Part shown: positions 17,679 to 25,436 of the stretch, piece after piece | How positions within the stretch are numbered: the stretch's first letter is position 1 | How the letters are laid out: every line of letters starts with the position of its first letter | Assembly (NCBI GenBank): GCA_910584845.1 | Contig: CAJUDH010000002.1 | Coordinates: 124,001-188,000 of the forward strand | Origin: an uncultured Lachnospiraceae bacterium | GTDB taxonomy: Bacteria > Bacillota > Clostridia > Lachnospirales > Lachnospiraceae | Direction: 5' to 3' | DNA: 64,000 nt | The notes under the pieces: model-generated | Told to the model about the DNA's origin: nothing | What the model saw: the letters and a program-made list of their open reading frames with translations, nothing else | The model's database searches: none | Position numbers and translations under genes: made by a program

Positions 17679-18491
17679 TCACCTAAGGATAAACTTCTCA
17701 ATGGCTTCCCCGACCCCCCCAGCGTTATTTGTAGCTTTTGTAATATAGCCGCAAGCCTCTTTTACGGCTTCTACAGCATTTTGCATACCGATCCCCAGCC
17801 CGGCTGCCCGAATCATGGAAAGGTCATTGATATGGTCTCCAATTGCCATGGTTTCCTCCCTCTTGACCCCCAAAAGCCCGGCCAGCCTTAAAAGCCCGTT
17901 CCCTTTATTGACCCCCTTCCAGTTAAACTCCAGATACCGGTTGCTGGAATAGCTTACGTCCATATTCCCCGTAATGTCCCGCAGCCCATCCTCAATTTCT
18001 TGCAGATAGGACCAGTCTGTATTCATATACAAGACTTTGACAATCTCCTGCCCTTTCAGGAAATCAATATTCTTCTCGAATATTTCCGTTACCTCCATCC
18101 TGCCGTCCAGGTAAGCTTTTTCCTTTTGGACATAATTATAGACATATACCACCTCTTTAGTATAAACGTGAATACACACATCATATGCCAGCCCACGTTT
18201 GTACAATTCATCCGCCATGGCAAAAGTAATCCCTTCAAAGTGCAATAACCGGTTATCCTTGTTCTCTGTAATGGCCCCGCCGTTAAAAGAAATGACATAT
18301 TCCTTTTCCTTGCCCAAAAGCCCCAGCTCATCCAGGGTACCTTCTACTGTGCGGTATCCCCTTCCCGTTGCCGGCACAAATTTAACCCCCAGCTCCCTGG
18401 CCCGCTCTATGGCCTGCCGGTTCCTAAGGCATACCTTGCGGTCCTCGCTTAACAATGTCTCGTCTAAATCACACACAACAATTTTATACAT
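17679..18491 (-). CDS. Cof-type HAD-IIB phosphatase
   Basis: A 270-residue haloacid-dehalogenase hydrolase of the Cof/YidA class. Motif I is VCDLDETLL near the N-terminus, motif II lies in YVISFNGG, and motif IV is AIGDHINDLSMIRAAGLGIGMQNA. The inserted cap is of type IIB. Such enzymes dephosphorylate sugar phosphates or flavin precursors; the substrate cannot be told. GGAGG followed by AAAAG fixes ATG 18491; the upstream in-frame codons are not coding. It precedes the polysaccharide deacetylase gene. Confidence 0.88.
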   Translation of the reverse strand: MYKIVVCDLDETLLSEDRKVCLRNRQAIERARELGVKFVPATGRGYRTVEGTLDELGLLGKEKEYVISFNGGAITENKDNRLLHFEGITFAMADELYKRGLAYDVCIHVYTKEVVYVYNYVQKEKAYLDGRMEVTEIFEKNIDFLKGQEIVKVLYMNTDWSYLQEIEDGLRDITGNMDVSYSSNRYLEFNWKGVNKGNGLLRLAGLLGVKREETMAIGDHINDLSMIRAAGLGIGMQNAVEAVKEACGYITKATNNAGGVGEAIEKFILR

Positions 18492-18676
18492 CTTTTCCTC
18501 CATTCTGTACCGGATGCACTCCCGCAGCCTCTCTTGTAACGGATTGTACCGGTTCAATACCTATTTTACGGCAAAATCCCTCAACTTTTTATGTATCTGC
18601 CTTTATGGCGCCCTGCACCAAAGTATATTGAAATTGTCTTCTGCCGAGTGTGCGCCACCATTTTTACCCACATTCC

Positions 18677-18705
18677 ATTATACGCAGAAATCCGCCTAAA
18701 AGCAA
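18677..18705 (-). promoter_or_regulatory. Promoter of the HAD-deacetylase genes
   Basis: TTGCTT and TATAAT on the minus strand are separated by 17 bases. The leader to ATG 18491 is about 180 bases and contains no gene that I can support. Confidence 0.55.
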
Positions 18706-18761
18706 TGAAGCCTTATAAAAATTACAAGAATGCCCCTCTTTCCTATGGAGTTTTATGTAAT

Positions 18762-18790
18762 AAAAACAGAAACCCTGAAAAGACAGGGTT
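18762..18790 (-). terminator. Terminator of the FeoB-associated peptide gene
   Basis: AACCCTG/CAGGGTT stem with a 6-base loop, followed on the minus strand by TCTGTTTTT. It shows that the small upstream gene is monocistronic. Confidence 0.65.
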
Positions 18791-18830
18791 CCTGCATTAA
18801 AAACATGCCTTCCCTCTTTATGGCCCCTGC

Positions 18831-18971
18831 TCAATGGCACTTGCCCCTCTTGGAGCATCCAGGGCATCCGCAGCCACATCCGGGCCTTCCTGCCCGAATA
18901 TCCCGGACCTTCTTTCCGGCAACGGCAACAAACGCTATAAAAATCCCTATGCCGATAATCCAATCAACCAT
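18831..18971 (-). CDS. FeoB-associated Cys-rich membrane peptide, solitary
   Basis: A 46-residue peptide: an N-terminal membrane helix (MVDWIIGIGIFIAFVAVAG), a basic KKVRDIRAG stretch and a cysteine tail CGCGCPGCSKRGKC. This is the layout of the FeoB-associated Cys-rich family, thought to help the ferrous iron transporter FeoB. AGGAGG stands 7 bases before the ATG. It has its own Fur box, promoter and terminator, and no feoA or feoB lies next to it, which is unusual since the family normally ends a feo operon. Confidence 0.82.
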   Translation of the reverse strand: MVDWIIGIGIFIAFVAVAGKKVRDIRAGRPGCGCGCPGCSKRGKCH

Positions 18972-19041
18972 ACGCAAACCTCCTTTTTCCTAAGCCACGG
19001 CCAACCATTTCCCGTCCCCCCTTTGATCCTTTGCCTGATCT

Positions 19042-19090
19042 ATTATAGCCCCTTTTTTCGTAGTTGTCAATGATTCTGATAATCATTTTC
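19042..19090 (-). promoter_or_regulatory. Fur box and consensus promoter of the FeoB-associated gene
   Basis: On the minus strand TTGACA (19065-19070) and TATAAT (19042-19047) have exactly 17-base spacing. Just upstream, 19072-19090 reads GATTCTGATAATCATTTTC on the plus strand, matching 16 of 19 positions of the classical Fur consensus. Placed beside the -35 box, it should block transcription when iron is plentiful. Confidence 0.8.
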
Positions 19091-19162
19091 ATTTTATCCA
19101 CAAATAACCATTTTCATCTGGAAGGAAACGTCCCATACACCTTTGAGGATTTATAAAACGCA

Positions 19163-19195
19163 AAGGGAGGGGTTCCAAAAAAGGACCCCTCCCTT
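19163..19195 (-). terminator. Terminator of the DUF3798 ABC transporter operon
   Basis: AAGGGAGGGGT-CC arms around an A/T loop right after the last permease gene, followed on the minus strand by TTTGCGTTTT. Confidence 0.7.
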
Positions 19196-19198
19196 ACA

Positions 19199-20680
19199 TT
19201 ACGCCGCCTTCACATTTTTTTCTTGGGGAGGCGCCACATGCCCTTTCGGTTTGGCCGGCTTCTTCCATGCGTGCATCGCTAAGGCCAACGCAATTACCCC
19301 ATAAGACACAAATACGCGGAAATACTCGCCGATTACCGGGTCGCCAAACAGCTCTTTGCCTGCCAAAGGTGATACGATAAACAGTGTGTGGAACAGGACA
19401 ATCCCCAAAAGGGCCTGCTTGTTGGTAGCCCTCTGCACCGACGCGCCGCCTACCAGCAACGCCGCAATAGCAAACTGCCCCACTTGGGTATGGGCGCCAT
19501 AAGTTGAAATAGTACCCACATTCTGCAAAAAGATTAGCTGCCCCCAGCTGGCCAGCACCGTGGAAAAAATCATGGCGATAATACGGGTTTTATCCACGTC
19601 AATACCCGCGGCATTGGCCACCGTGCGGCTCTGTCCCACAGTCCTCATATTCTGTCCCAAACGGGTTTTCATCAAAATATTGTTAAAACAGCACAGTGCG
19701 CCGATGCAAAGGTAAGTCATCACCGGAAGCTTGACTACAATCAGGACTTTATATAGGCTTGGGACGTAAGTCAACCCGTAAACAACTGCTGCGAGGAGCA
19801 CATTGGCAATGGCTTTGTTCCGGTTAAAGGAATTCAGGGCAAACTCATCCGCCCCTTTCCTGCCTTGGAACTTCCACTTTATGAAGCCGAAAACCTGCCA
19901 AAGCGCCACCACCAGGCATCCCAGCTCTACTGCCGACAAAAGCAGCAGACGGTCTGCCGACAAAAAGCGCTCTACCGGCCCCACAAAAGTCAATGCATAG
20001 GCGGCCACGGCAATGGCAGCTTTCCCTATAACCGACTTCCAATCTACTGGCTGTTTCTTTGCCAGCTTAAAGATAACCGTACCGGCCAGGCCCAATAAGG
20101 CCAGATAAAAGCCGACCTCAACAATCGTCAACATAGGCACCGTATCAAGGGCATATTTAACCGTATCCTTTAAGTCGATGGTGTTTTTAACGCCTACGCC
20201 GGTCGGGATCATCAAGGTTGAATTGTTCATCTTGATAACGCCGCCAAATATAAATAAAAACACCAGCTGGTAAATGCCATCTGCAAAATACCCCAGCACC
20301 AGGCCGCCGATCATTTCGTTCCCCTTCATATAGTTAAACAGCTTGCCCACCAGGAAACCGAAAAACGCGGCAAACGGGGTGGCCAGCACTGCCGTAAAAA
20401 GGAATCCGGAAATACCGGTGAACCCCCAATAGGTAGTCAAAAAAATGGCCAGCTGCGCCGCCATGGCGCCAATGACAATGCCAAAATTCAACCCCATCCC
20501 GGCAATGACCGGGATAATCAAAGAAAGGACAATGAAAGAGTTACGGGCAATGCGGGTAAACAATTCCGAAACCACAAAGGTCAGGGGCTGCTTGGAAAAA
20601 TAAGTCGCCGCGACACACAGGATCAGGAACAGGATTACCACCATATTATGAATGAGAAAATCAGTCGCCTTTTTATTCAC
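19199..20680 (-). CDS. ABC transporter permease, second membrane subunit
   Basis: A 493-residue permease of the branched-chain amino acid/sugar (RbsC/BmpC-like) type with about 10 or more hydrophobic segments. It contains the conserved family stretch AAGIDVDKTRIIAMIFSTVLASWGQ and VGGASVQRATNKQA, the cytoplasmic coupling region. It starts with GTG 20680 and overlaps the previous permease by 8 bases (GTGAATAA), with AAAGGAGG ahead, showing translational coupling. With the other permease it would form the heterodimeric channel. Last gene of the operon. Confidence 0.85.
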   Translation of the reverse strand: MNKKATDFLIHNMVVILFLILCVAATYFSKQPLTFVVSELFTRIARNSFIVLSLIIPVIAGMGLNFGIVIGAMAAQLAIFLTTYWGFTGISGFLFTAVLATPFAAFFGFLVGKLFNYMKGNEMIGGLVLGYFADGIYQLVFLFIFGGVIKMNNSTLMIPTGVGVKNTIDLKDTVKYALDTVPMLTIVEVGFYLALLGLAGTVIFKLAKKQPVDWKSVIGKAAIAVAAYALTFVGPVERFLSADRLLLLSAVELGCLVVALWQVFGFIKWKFQGRKGADEFALNSFNRNKAIANVLLAAVVYGLTYVPSLYKVLIVVKLPVMTYLCIGALCCFNNILMKTRLGQNMRTVGQSRTVANAAGIDVDKTRIIAMIFSTVLASWGQLIFLQNVGTISTYGAHTQVGQFAIAALLVGGASVQRATNKQALLGIVLFHTLFIVSPLAGKELFGDPVIGEYFRVFVSYGVIALALAMHAWKKPAKPKGHVAPPQEKNVKAA

Positions 20681-21764
20681 GTCCGCTGCCTCCTTTCACC
20701 TGGCTAAGGGCATAGATAATAATGCCGTTGGAAATAATCAGCCTCGCCACTTCCGACAAATTGCTTTCCGGGATAAACTGGTTTGCCACTGGCAGCCCCA
20801 ACGCCAGGATGCCCTGAAATAAAAAGGTGCCGATTAGCACATGGGGGATCCTGGCCCGTTTGGGGCTGGCCCCGCCAATCAATACCGCAGCCACGGAAGT
20901 AAAGCCCATCATCATGGGGCCGTTATACAACTGCATAAAGCCAAACCCCTGGGCATATACCAAAATCCCCACTGCCGCCAATACCGTAGAAAGGGTAGTC
21001 CCAATCAGCCTCATTTTATTCACATTAATGCCGGCTGCCCGGGCAAACATGGGGTTTGCCCCTGCTGCGCTCATGGCGATCCCTGTCTTGGAACGCATAA
21101 ACAGCCATACCAGGAAACACATCAGGAAAAAGAACAACAAAAGCCCCGTGGGTATGGTCACGTTCCCTAGTTTAAATGCCAAGGTATTGTTCATGACGTT
21201 GCTGAAAGAAGAGGCAAGGGATATGGTATTCCTAAGGCCCTTCCCTGCATTGGGCCAGATCAATTCACCGTCCGTGAAAGGCAAAAGCATCCAGAACATA
21301 TTCATAAATGCTATAATCGAAAACCCGACGTAAGTGGTCACCGTCATCTCAGAGCCTTTAACCCGGTTAAGGAGGAGCCCATAAAGGTACCCGATCCCGG
21401 AAGCAAGCACAACTCCGATTAAGATTGCCAGCAAAATCGCCACCCACATAGCAAACAAAGGAGAAACCGACACCAGGGAAGGATTTTGGGCGATCTGGAG
21501 CTGAATCACCACCAACCCTCCCAAAAGCCCGCCGACAATCCCCATGGAGATGCCAAAATTAAGGCCGATCCCGCATTGTACCGCAGGCACCATGGCAAGG
21601 GCAAGGATCCCGAACATGCCCCAACGCCTTAGGCAATCACTTAAAAGCTGCATTAAATTCATTTTGAAGCCACCTGCCGCCACTACCAGAAACAGAAAAA
21701 ACGACACAATGATCACCCGGGGCAACCCGAATTTTTCCACCAAAGCTTTAACGGGATTACGCAT
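20673..21764 (-). CDS. ABC transporter permease, first membrane subunit
   Basis: A 363-residue paralogue of the following permease, with the same core (AAGINVNKMRLIGTTLSTVLAAVG, then IGGASPKRARIPHV). ATG 21764 overlaps the end of the ATPase gene by 8 bases (ATGCGTAA) and has AGGGGAGAAGG before it; a longer reading frame to 21824 is ruled out by this. It pairs with the next gene to form the membrane domain of the DUF3798 importer. Confidence 0.85.
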   Translation of the reverse strand: MRNPVKALVEKFGLPRVIIVSFFLFLVVAAGGFKMNLMQLLSDCLRRWGMFGILALAMVPAVQCGIGLNFGISMGIVGGLLGGLVVIQLQIAQNPSLVSVSPLFAMWVAILLAILIGVVLASGIGYLYGLLLNRVKGSEMTVTTYVGFSIIAFMNMFWMLLPFTDGELIWPNAGKGLRNTISLASSFSNVMNNTLAFKLGNVTIPTGLLLFFFLMCFLVWLFMRSKTGIAMSAAGANPMFARAAGINVNKMRLIGTTLSTVLAAVGILVYAQGFGFMQLYNGPMMMGFTSVAAVLIGGASPKRARIPHVLIGTFLFQGILALGLPVANQFIPESNLSEVARLIISNGIIIYALSQVKGGSGRE

Positions 21765-23370
21765 CCTTCTCCCCTCCCTTCCATGCACCGGACATAGCAA
21801 GGCCAAAATCCGCATCCGAATCATCCGGCCTTAAAATGCAGGCCAGTTTTCCGTCTGAAATAATCGCAATCCGATCCGAAACCGAACGCAGTTCCATTAA
21901 CTCCGATGACACAATGACCACCGTCATGCCAAGTTCCCGGTTCAGTTTTGCCAAATATTCCAATACCAGCTTTTTCGCGCCGATGTCAATCCCCCGGGTA
22001 GGTTCCGATACAAACAAGATATCCGGTTCCAGGGTCAGTGCGCGGGCCAAACATACCTTTTGCTGGTTCCCGCCGGACAAAGCCCCTGCCGGCTGGCGGA
22101 TCCCCGTGCAGCGGATGTCCAACGTCTTTACCATCTCTTCCGCATGGCTTTTGGCCGCCGCCCCGTCATAAAGGTTCATCCAGGCCACCTTTTTCAAAAA
22201 TTTCCCGTTCGTCTGCATAGCGGAAAAAATAATATTCTGCTCAATGCTTTCATCCAGCAAAAGCCCTACCCCCCGCCTGTCCTCTGACACAAAGGCCACT
22301 TTGTGGTCCAGGGCATCCCCCAATTTGTCCAGGTTAAGCGTGTCGCCGTTGATGGACACTTTACCGGTAGCTTTATAAAGCCCCATAATCCCGTTGGGGA
22401 TGCCCAGTTTTCCCTGGCCGGCCAAACCGCCGATGCCCAGGATTTCCCCTTTGCGGATATCCAGGTCAATACCCCTGACATTCTCGCCCGGCATATCCAC
22501 CCTATAGCCCCTCAGACTTACGGCGATAACGTCATCGCGAATGGTACGGGTATCGGCTACATCGTCGTCGATCAGTTTCTCTACTTTCCGCCCGATCATA
22601 AGTTCTGCAATCTCTACCACGTTGGTATCTTTAATATCTTTTCTGGCTACAAATTCCCCGTCCCGCAAAATAGTCATGGAATCTGCCACAGCCATTACTT
22701 CGTCCAGGCGGTGGGTGATAAAAATAATCGCTATCCCCTGGCCGGAAATCACCCGCATGGCTTCCAGGAGGCGGTCTGCCTCCGACTCGGTCAAAACGGC
22801 AGTCGGCTCGTCCAAAACCAGCAGGCGGATACCAGTCTTATCCAGCTCCCGGGCTATCTCAATAAATTGCATATATCCCACAGGGAGGCCAGCCACCCGG
22901 ATATATTCCTCGATATTCAGACCGATGGTTTTCAGCGCCTTTTTGGCATCCCTGCGCATGGCCTTGAAATCCAACGATTCCATGGAGCGCCCAAACAGGC
23001 GGCTCGCCAGGTTTGGCGTGCTGATCTCCCTTCCAACCTTAATATTTTCCGTCACCGTAAATCCGGGAATCAGCATAAATTCCTGATGTACCATCCCGAT
23101 CCCCAGCTCCATGGCTTTCAACGGAGAATCAATCTGCACCGGCTTGCCGTCCACCTCTACCGTCCCCTCAAAACCGCCTGTATTATGGATAACAGGCATT
23201 CCGAACAGGATATTCATAAGCGTGGATTTCCCTGCGCCGTTCTCCCCCATCAACGCGTGGATTTCACCGGGGCGGATATGAAGGTTCACACCTTTTAACA
23301 CCCGGTTGCCATAGTATTCTTTGGCAATATCGTCCATTTTCAGGACATAGGATTCCTTTGTCTTCTCCAA
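21757..23370 (-). CDS. ABC transporter ATPase with two nucleotide-binding domains
   Basis: A 537-residue tandem ATPase of the MglA/RbsA/BmpB type. The first domain has Walker A GENGAGKST, Q-loop VHQEFML, a degenerate signature (LPVGYMQFIEIAREL) and Walker B LLVLDEPTAVLT. The second has a degenerate Walker A (GLAGQGKLGI), an intact signature LSGGNQQKVCLARAL and ILFVSEPTRGID with Ser replacing the usual Asp-flanking residue. Such asymmetric pairs are normal for this class. It starts with TTG 23370, eight bases after AGAGG. It energises the two permeases downstream. Confidence 0.88.
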   Translation of the reverse strand: MEKTKESYVLKMDDIAKEYYGNRVLKGVNLHIRPGEIHALMGENGAGKSTLMNILFGMPVIHNTGGFEGTVEVDGKPVQIDSPLKAMELGIGMVHQEFMLIPGFTVTENIKVGREISTPNLASRLFGRSMESLDFKAMRRDAKKALKTIGLNIEEYIRVAGLPVGYMQFIEIARELDKTGIRLLVLDEPTAVLTESEADRLLEAMRVISGQGIAIIFITHRLDEVMAVADSMTILRDGEFVARKDIKDTNVVEIAELMIGRKVEKLIDDDVADTRTIRDDVIAVSLRGYRVDMPGENVRGIDLDIRKGEILGIGGLAGQGKLGIPNGIMGLYKATGKVSINGDTLNLDKLGDALDHKVAFVSEDRRGVGLLLDESIEQNIIFSAMQTNGKFLKKVAWMNLYDGAAAKSHAEEMVKTLDIRCTGIRQPAGALSGGNQQKVCLARALTLEPDILFVSEPTRGIDIGAKKLVLEYLAKLNRELGMTVVIVSSELMELRSVSDRIAIISDGKLACILRPDDSDADFGLAMSGAWKGGEKDA

Positions 23371-23554
23371 GTCACCAACCTCTTTCTATCATTCATAATC
23401 TGCCAATATCTTATTCCGCTGATAATTGGCAAACCCACTGGCAAACTGCCTGCCAGCCCTCACGGGCTTTGCCCGGCGGTTCCACAGGCCGCCTTGCCGG
23501 CAAACAAACACTCCACATGATTTTGCCAAATATCAGCGAGACAAGACACCCCTA

Positions 23555-23586
23555 CATAAGTTTTTCTGCTTTCTGCAAAACTTATG
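23555..23586 (-). other. Hairpin between the lipoprotein and ABC genes
   Basis: A 10-bp stem CATAAGTTTT/AAAACTTATG with a 12-base loop in the 420-base gap between the binding-protein gene and the ATPase gene. No clear T run follows it on the minus strand; it may protect or process mRNA. Confidence 0.45.
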
Positions 23587-23646
23587 CACTCTGGTTTATG
23601 ATCCAGCAAAGGCGCCGGCAAAAGCCGGGCACCCAATGATGCAGAA

Positions 23647-23690
23647 AGTTCTGCCAATTGATGTCTTGCAAAGACTCCATTGGCAGAACT
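23647..23690 (-). other. Two-part long hairpin behind the DUF3798 gene
   Basis: A perfect 12-bp outer stem (AGTTCTGCCAAT/ATTGGCAGAACT) encloses an inner GTCTT/AAGAC stem-loop. Only TTT follows, so it is a weak terminator at best. It probably reduces transcription into the ATPase and permease genes, or stabilises the binding-protein mRNA. I found no gene in 23371-23791. Confidence 0.55.
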
Positions 23691-23791
23691 CCCAGATACC
23701 ATCACATTATTCCGTTATTCCAGGGCGCGTAGGAACAGGCTGTCAAACGCGCCCCGACAGTGAAACACTTATTGTTGTGAACACTTATACA

Positions 23792-25039
23792 TTACTCAAA
23801 AGTAACGAAATCGGACATTACCAGGAAATGGTTTTCTTTCGCATTGCCATCATCATCCACATAATATTCCAGGGTCATCTGAGTGCCAGGGGCAAACTCT
23901 TCTGCACAAGCCTGGACCGTATCCCTCAAAAGGGCCTCGTCCAGGATTTCGCCATTGGTTTCGCCCTCCAGAACCTTCTTGGCATACTCGACGCCTGCGC
24001 TGATGAACAGCATGTTGCAGGGAACGCCCCAGGTAGATACCCGGCCGCCCATATTGGCTTCCGTAACTTTTGCCTGAAGCTGTTCCATCATGTAGTCCAC
24101 ATCTGCCTCGTGGCCTGCCATGTCAATGTTAAGGGCAGCCGGGAAAGCGTGGAACGGGGACGGGCAGCACTGAAGGGTGTAGATTGCGCCGTTCTCAAAT
24201 ACGGAACGGATCAACGGCTCCTGCATGCCGCAGTTGGTGGTAAAGAACACGGTGTCCTTGCCATATTTCTCGATCTGGCGCGGCACGTCTTCCAGGATAA
24301 ACTGCTGTGCACCGGTAATGCCGGAATCGCCGGTGGGGTCCGGAGCGGTAACGTCAACCAGCTCGATGCCATTCTCGGCACAATACTTTTTCAGGTTCTC
24401 GTGACGGGCAACAATCAAAGCATAGCTCATGTGGCGCGGGAAAGAATAGTGGATCATGGTGGTCGCACCCTGCTCCTTCGCCTGCGGCGGAATCACGATG
24501 CCGCATCCGGGCTCGTCTACCTGGAACACAATATCTGCCTTGGGGTTGATTACGCCCGGGTCTTCTCCGGGGGTGCCAACGATAAAGATCATGTCCGGAC
24601 GGGTCTCACGGACTTTGTCAATGGCTGCCGCCGTGCCGGGGATCGCCTGGCACCAGATAATCGCTTTTACATCCGGGTCGGAAGCCAAAGCCACGGTGTT
24701 GGAGATAACGGTCTCGGTCTCGGTGGTAAAGTTGTCCGGATAAGTAGAAGTAACGATCATGTCGCCATACTTCTCTTTCATCTTGTTGGCCTGGGTAATC
24801 TCCTCGTCGCCTTGGGAAGCGGTGCCGGTGATAATACCGATTTTAAAATTCTCTGCCGCCGGTGCCTCGGTGCTTGCAGCAGCGTCATCCCCTGCCGCAT
24901 CCTTATCATCCGTAGTCGGCGCCGCAGTGGTTGCTGCCTCCGGTGCCGCAGTGGTTGCTGCCGGCTCCGCCCCGCGGCATCCTGCCAGTGAAAATGCCAT
25001 GGCTGCTGCCAATGTCAGGCTTAGTAGTCTCTTTTTCAT
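23792..25039 (-). CDS. DUF3798 substrate-binding lipoprotein
   Basis: A 415-residue secreted lipoprotein: signal peptide and lipobox FSLAGC (lipidated Cys about residue 21), then an Ala/Thr/Pro/Asp-rich linker to about 60, then a periplasmic-binding-protein-like domain starting at FKIGIITGTASQGDEE that I recognise as DUF3798. It sits in front of an ATPase and two permeases of the sugar/nucleoside importer class, so it should bind their substrate, which is not known. AGGAGGAG precedes ATG 25039. It is the first gene of the transcript. Confidence 0.85.
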   Translation of the reverse strand: MKKRLLSLTLAAAMAFSLAGCRGAEPAATTAAPEAATTAAPTTDDKDAAGDDAAASTEAPAAENFKIGIITGTASQGDEEITQANKMKEKYGDMIVTSTYPDNFTTETETVISNTVALASDPDVKAIIWCQAIPGTAAAIDKVRETRPDMIFIVGTPGEDPGVINPKADIVFQVDEPGCGIVIPPQAKEQGATTMIHYSFPRHMSYALIVARHENLKKYCAENGIELVDVTAPDPTGDSGITGAQQFILEDVPRQIEKYGKDTVFFTTNCGMQEPLIRSVFENGAIYTLQCCPSPFHAFPAALNIDMAGHEADVDYMMEQLQAKVTEANMGGRVSTWGVPCNMLFISAGVEYAKKVLEGETNGEILDEALLRDTVQACAEEFAPGTQMTLEYYVDDDGNAKENHFLVMSDFVTFE

Positions 25040-25141
25040 TACTTGTCTCCTCCTTTTTCTTGTCTATGTCCCCGTGCCCGGATCCGGCCCGGGAACCCCT
25101 TCGAACCTTTATTTAGCAATTTAGCCGAATAAAGTGTTTCG

Positions 25142-25171
25142 ATTATACCATATACTATAGTCTTTTGTCCA
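25142..25171 (-). promoter_or_regulatory. Promoter of the DUF3798 transporter operon
   Basis: TGGACA (25166-25171) and TATAAT (25142-25147) on the minus strand with an 18-base spacer, about 100 bases before the lipoprotein start. The remaining 25172-25395 stretch holds no gene or recognised element. Confidence 0.55.
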
Positions 25172-25395
25172 GCTACATTTGTATTTTTGTGAAGGAATAT
25201 TGTTACAAATCAATATATTTTGTTGTTTTTATGTCAATATTGTCATTTTTCCCAATTACCTAAAAATCTCAAGCCAAAAAACCTTCCCCCAGAACCCTTT
25301 GCCTGCGCTGGGGCGCCCTGGCGGCACAATCGCCTTACGCCACGGCCCAGCCCTTTCAGGAGGGATTTTTACTCCTGCTGGAACGGGCCCGGCCA

Positions 25396-25425
25396 GGAAA
25401 AAGGCCCGGCATAATGCCGGGCCTT
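25396..25425 (-). terminator. Terminator of rpoBC
   Basis: A 12-bp perfect stem AAGGCCCGGCAT/ATGCCGGGCCTT with a single-base centre and a TTTTT tail on the minus strand, 12 bases beyond the rpoC stop. Confidence 0.8.
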
Positions 25426-25436
25426 GATATGATTGA

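Noticed and set aside
23426..24991. A 521-codon plus-strand open frame
   Set aside because: It is antisense to the DUF3798 lipoprotein gene for most of its length, the translation has no recognisable fold, and the opposite strand carries a complete gene with signal peptide and ribosome site.
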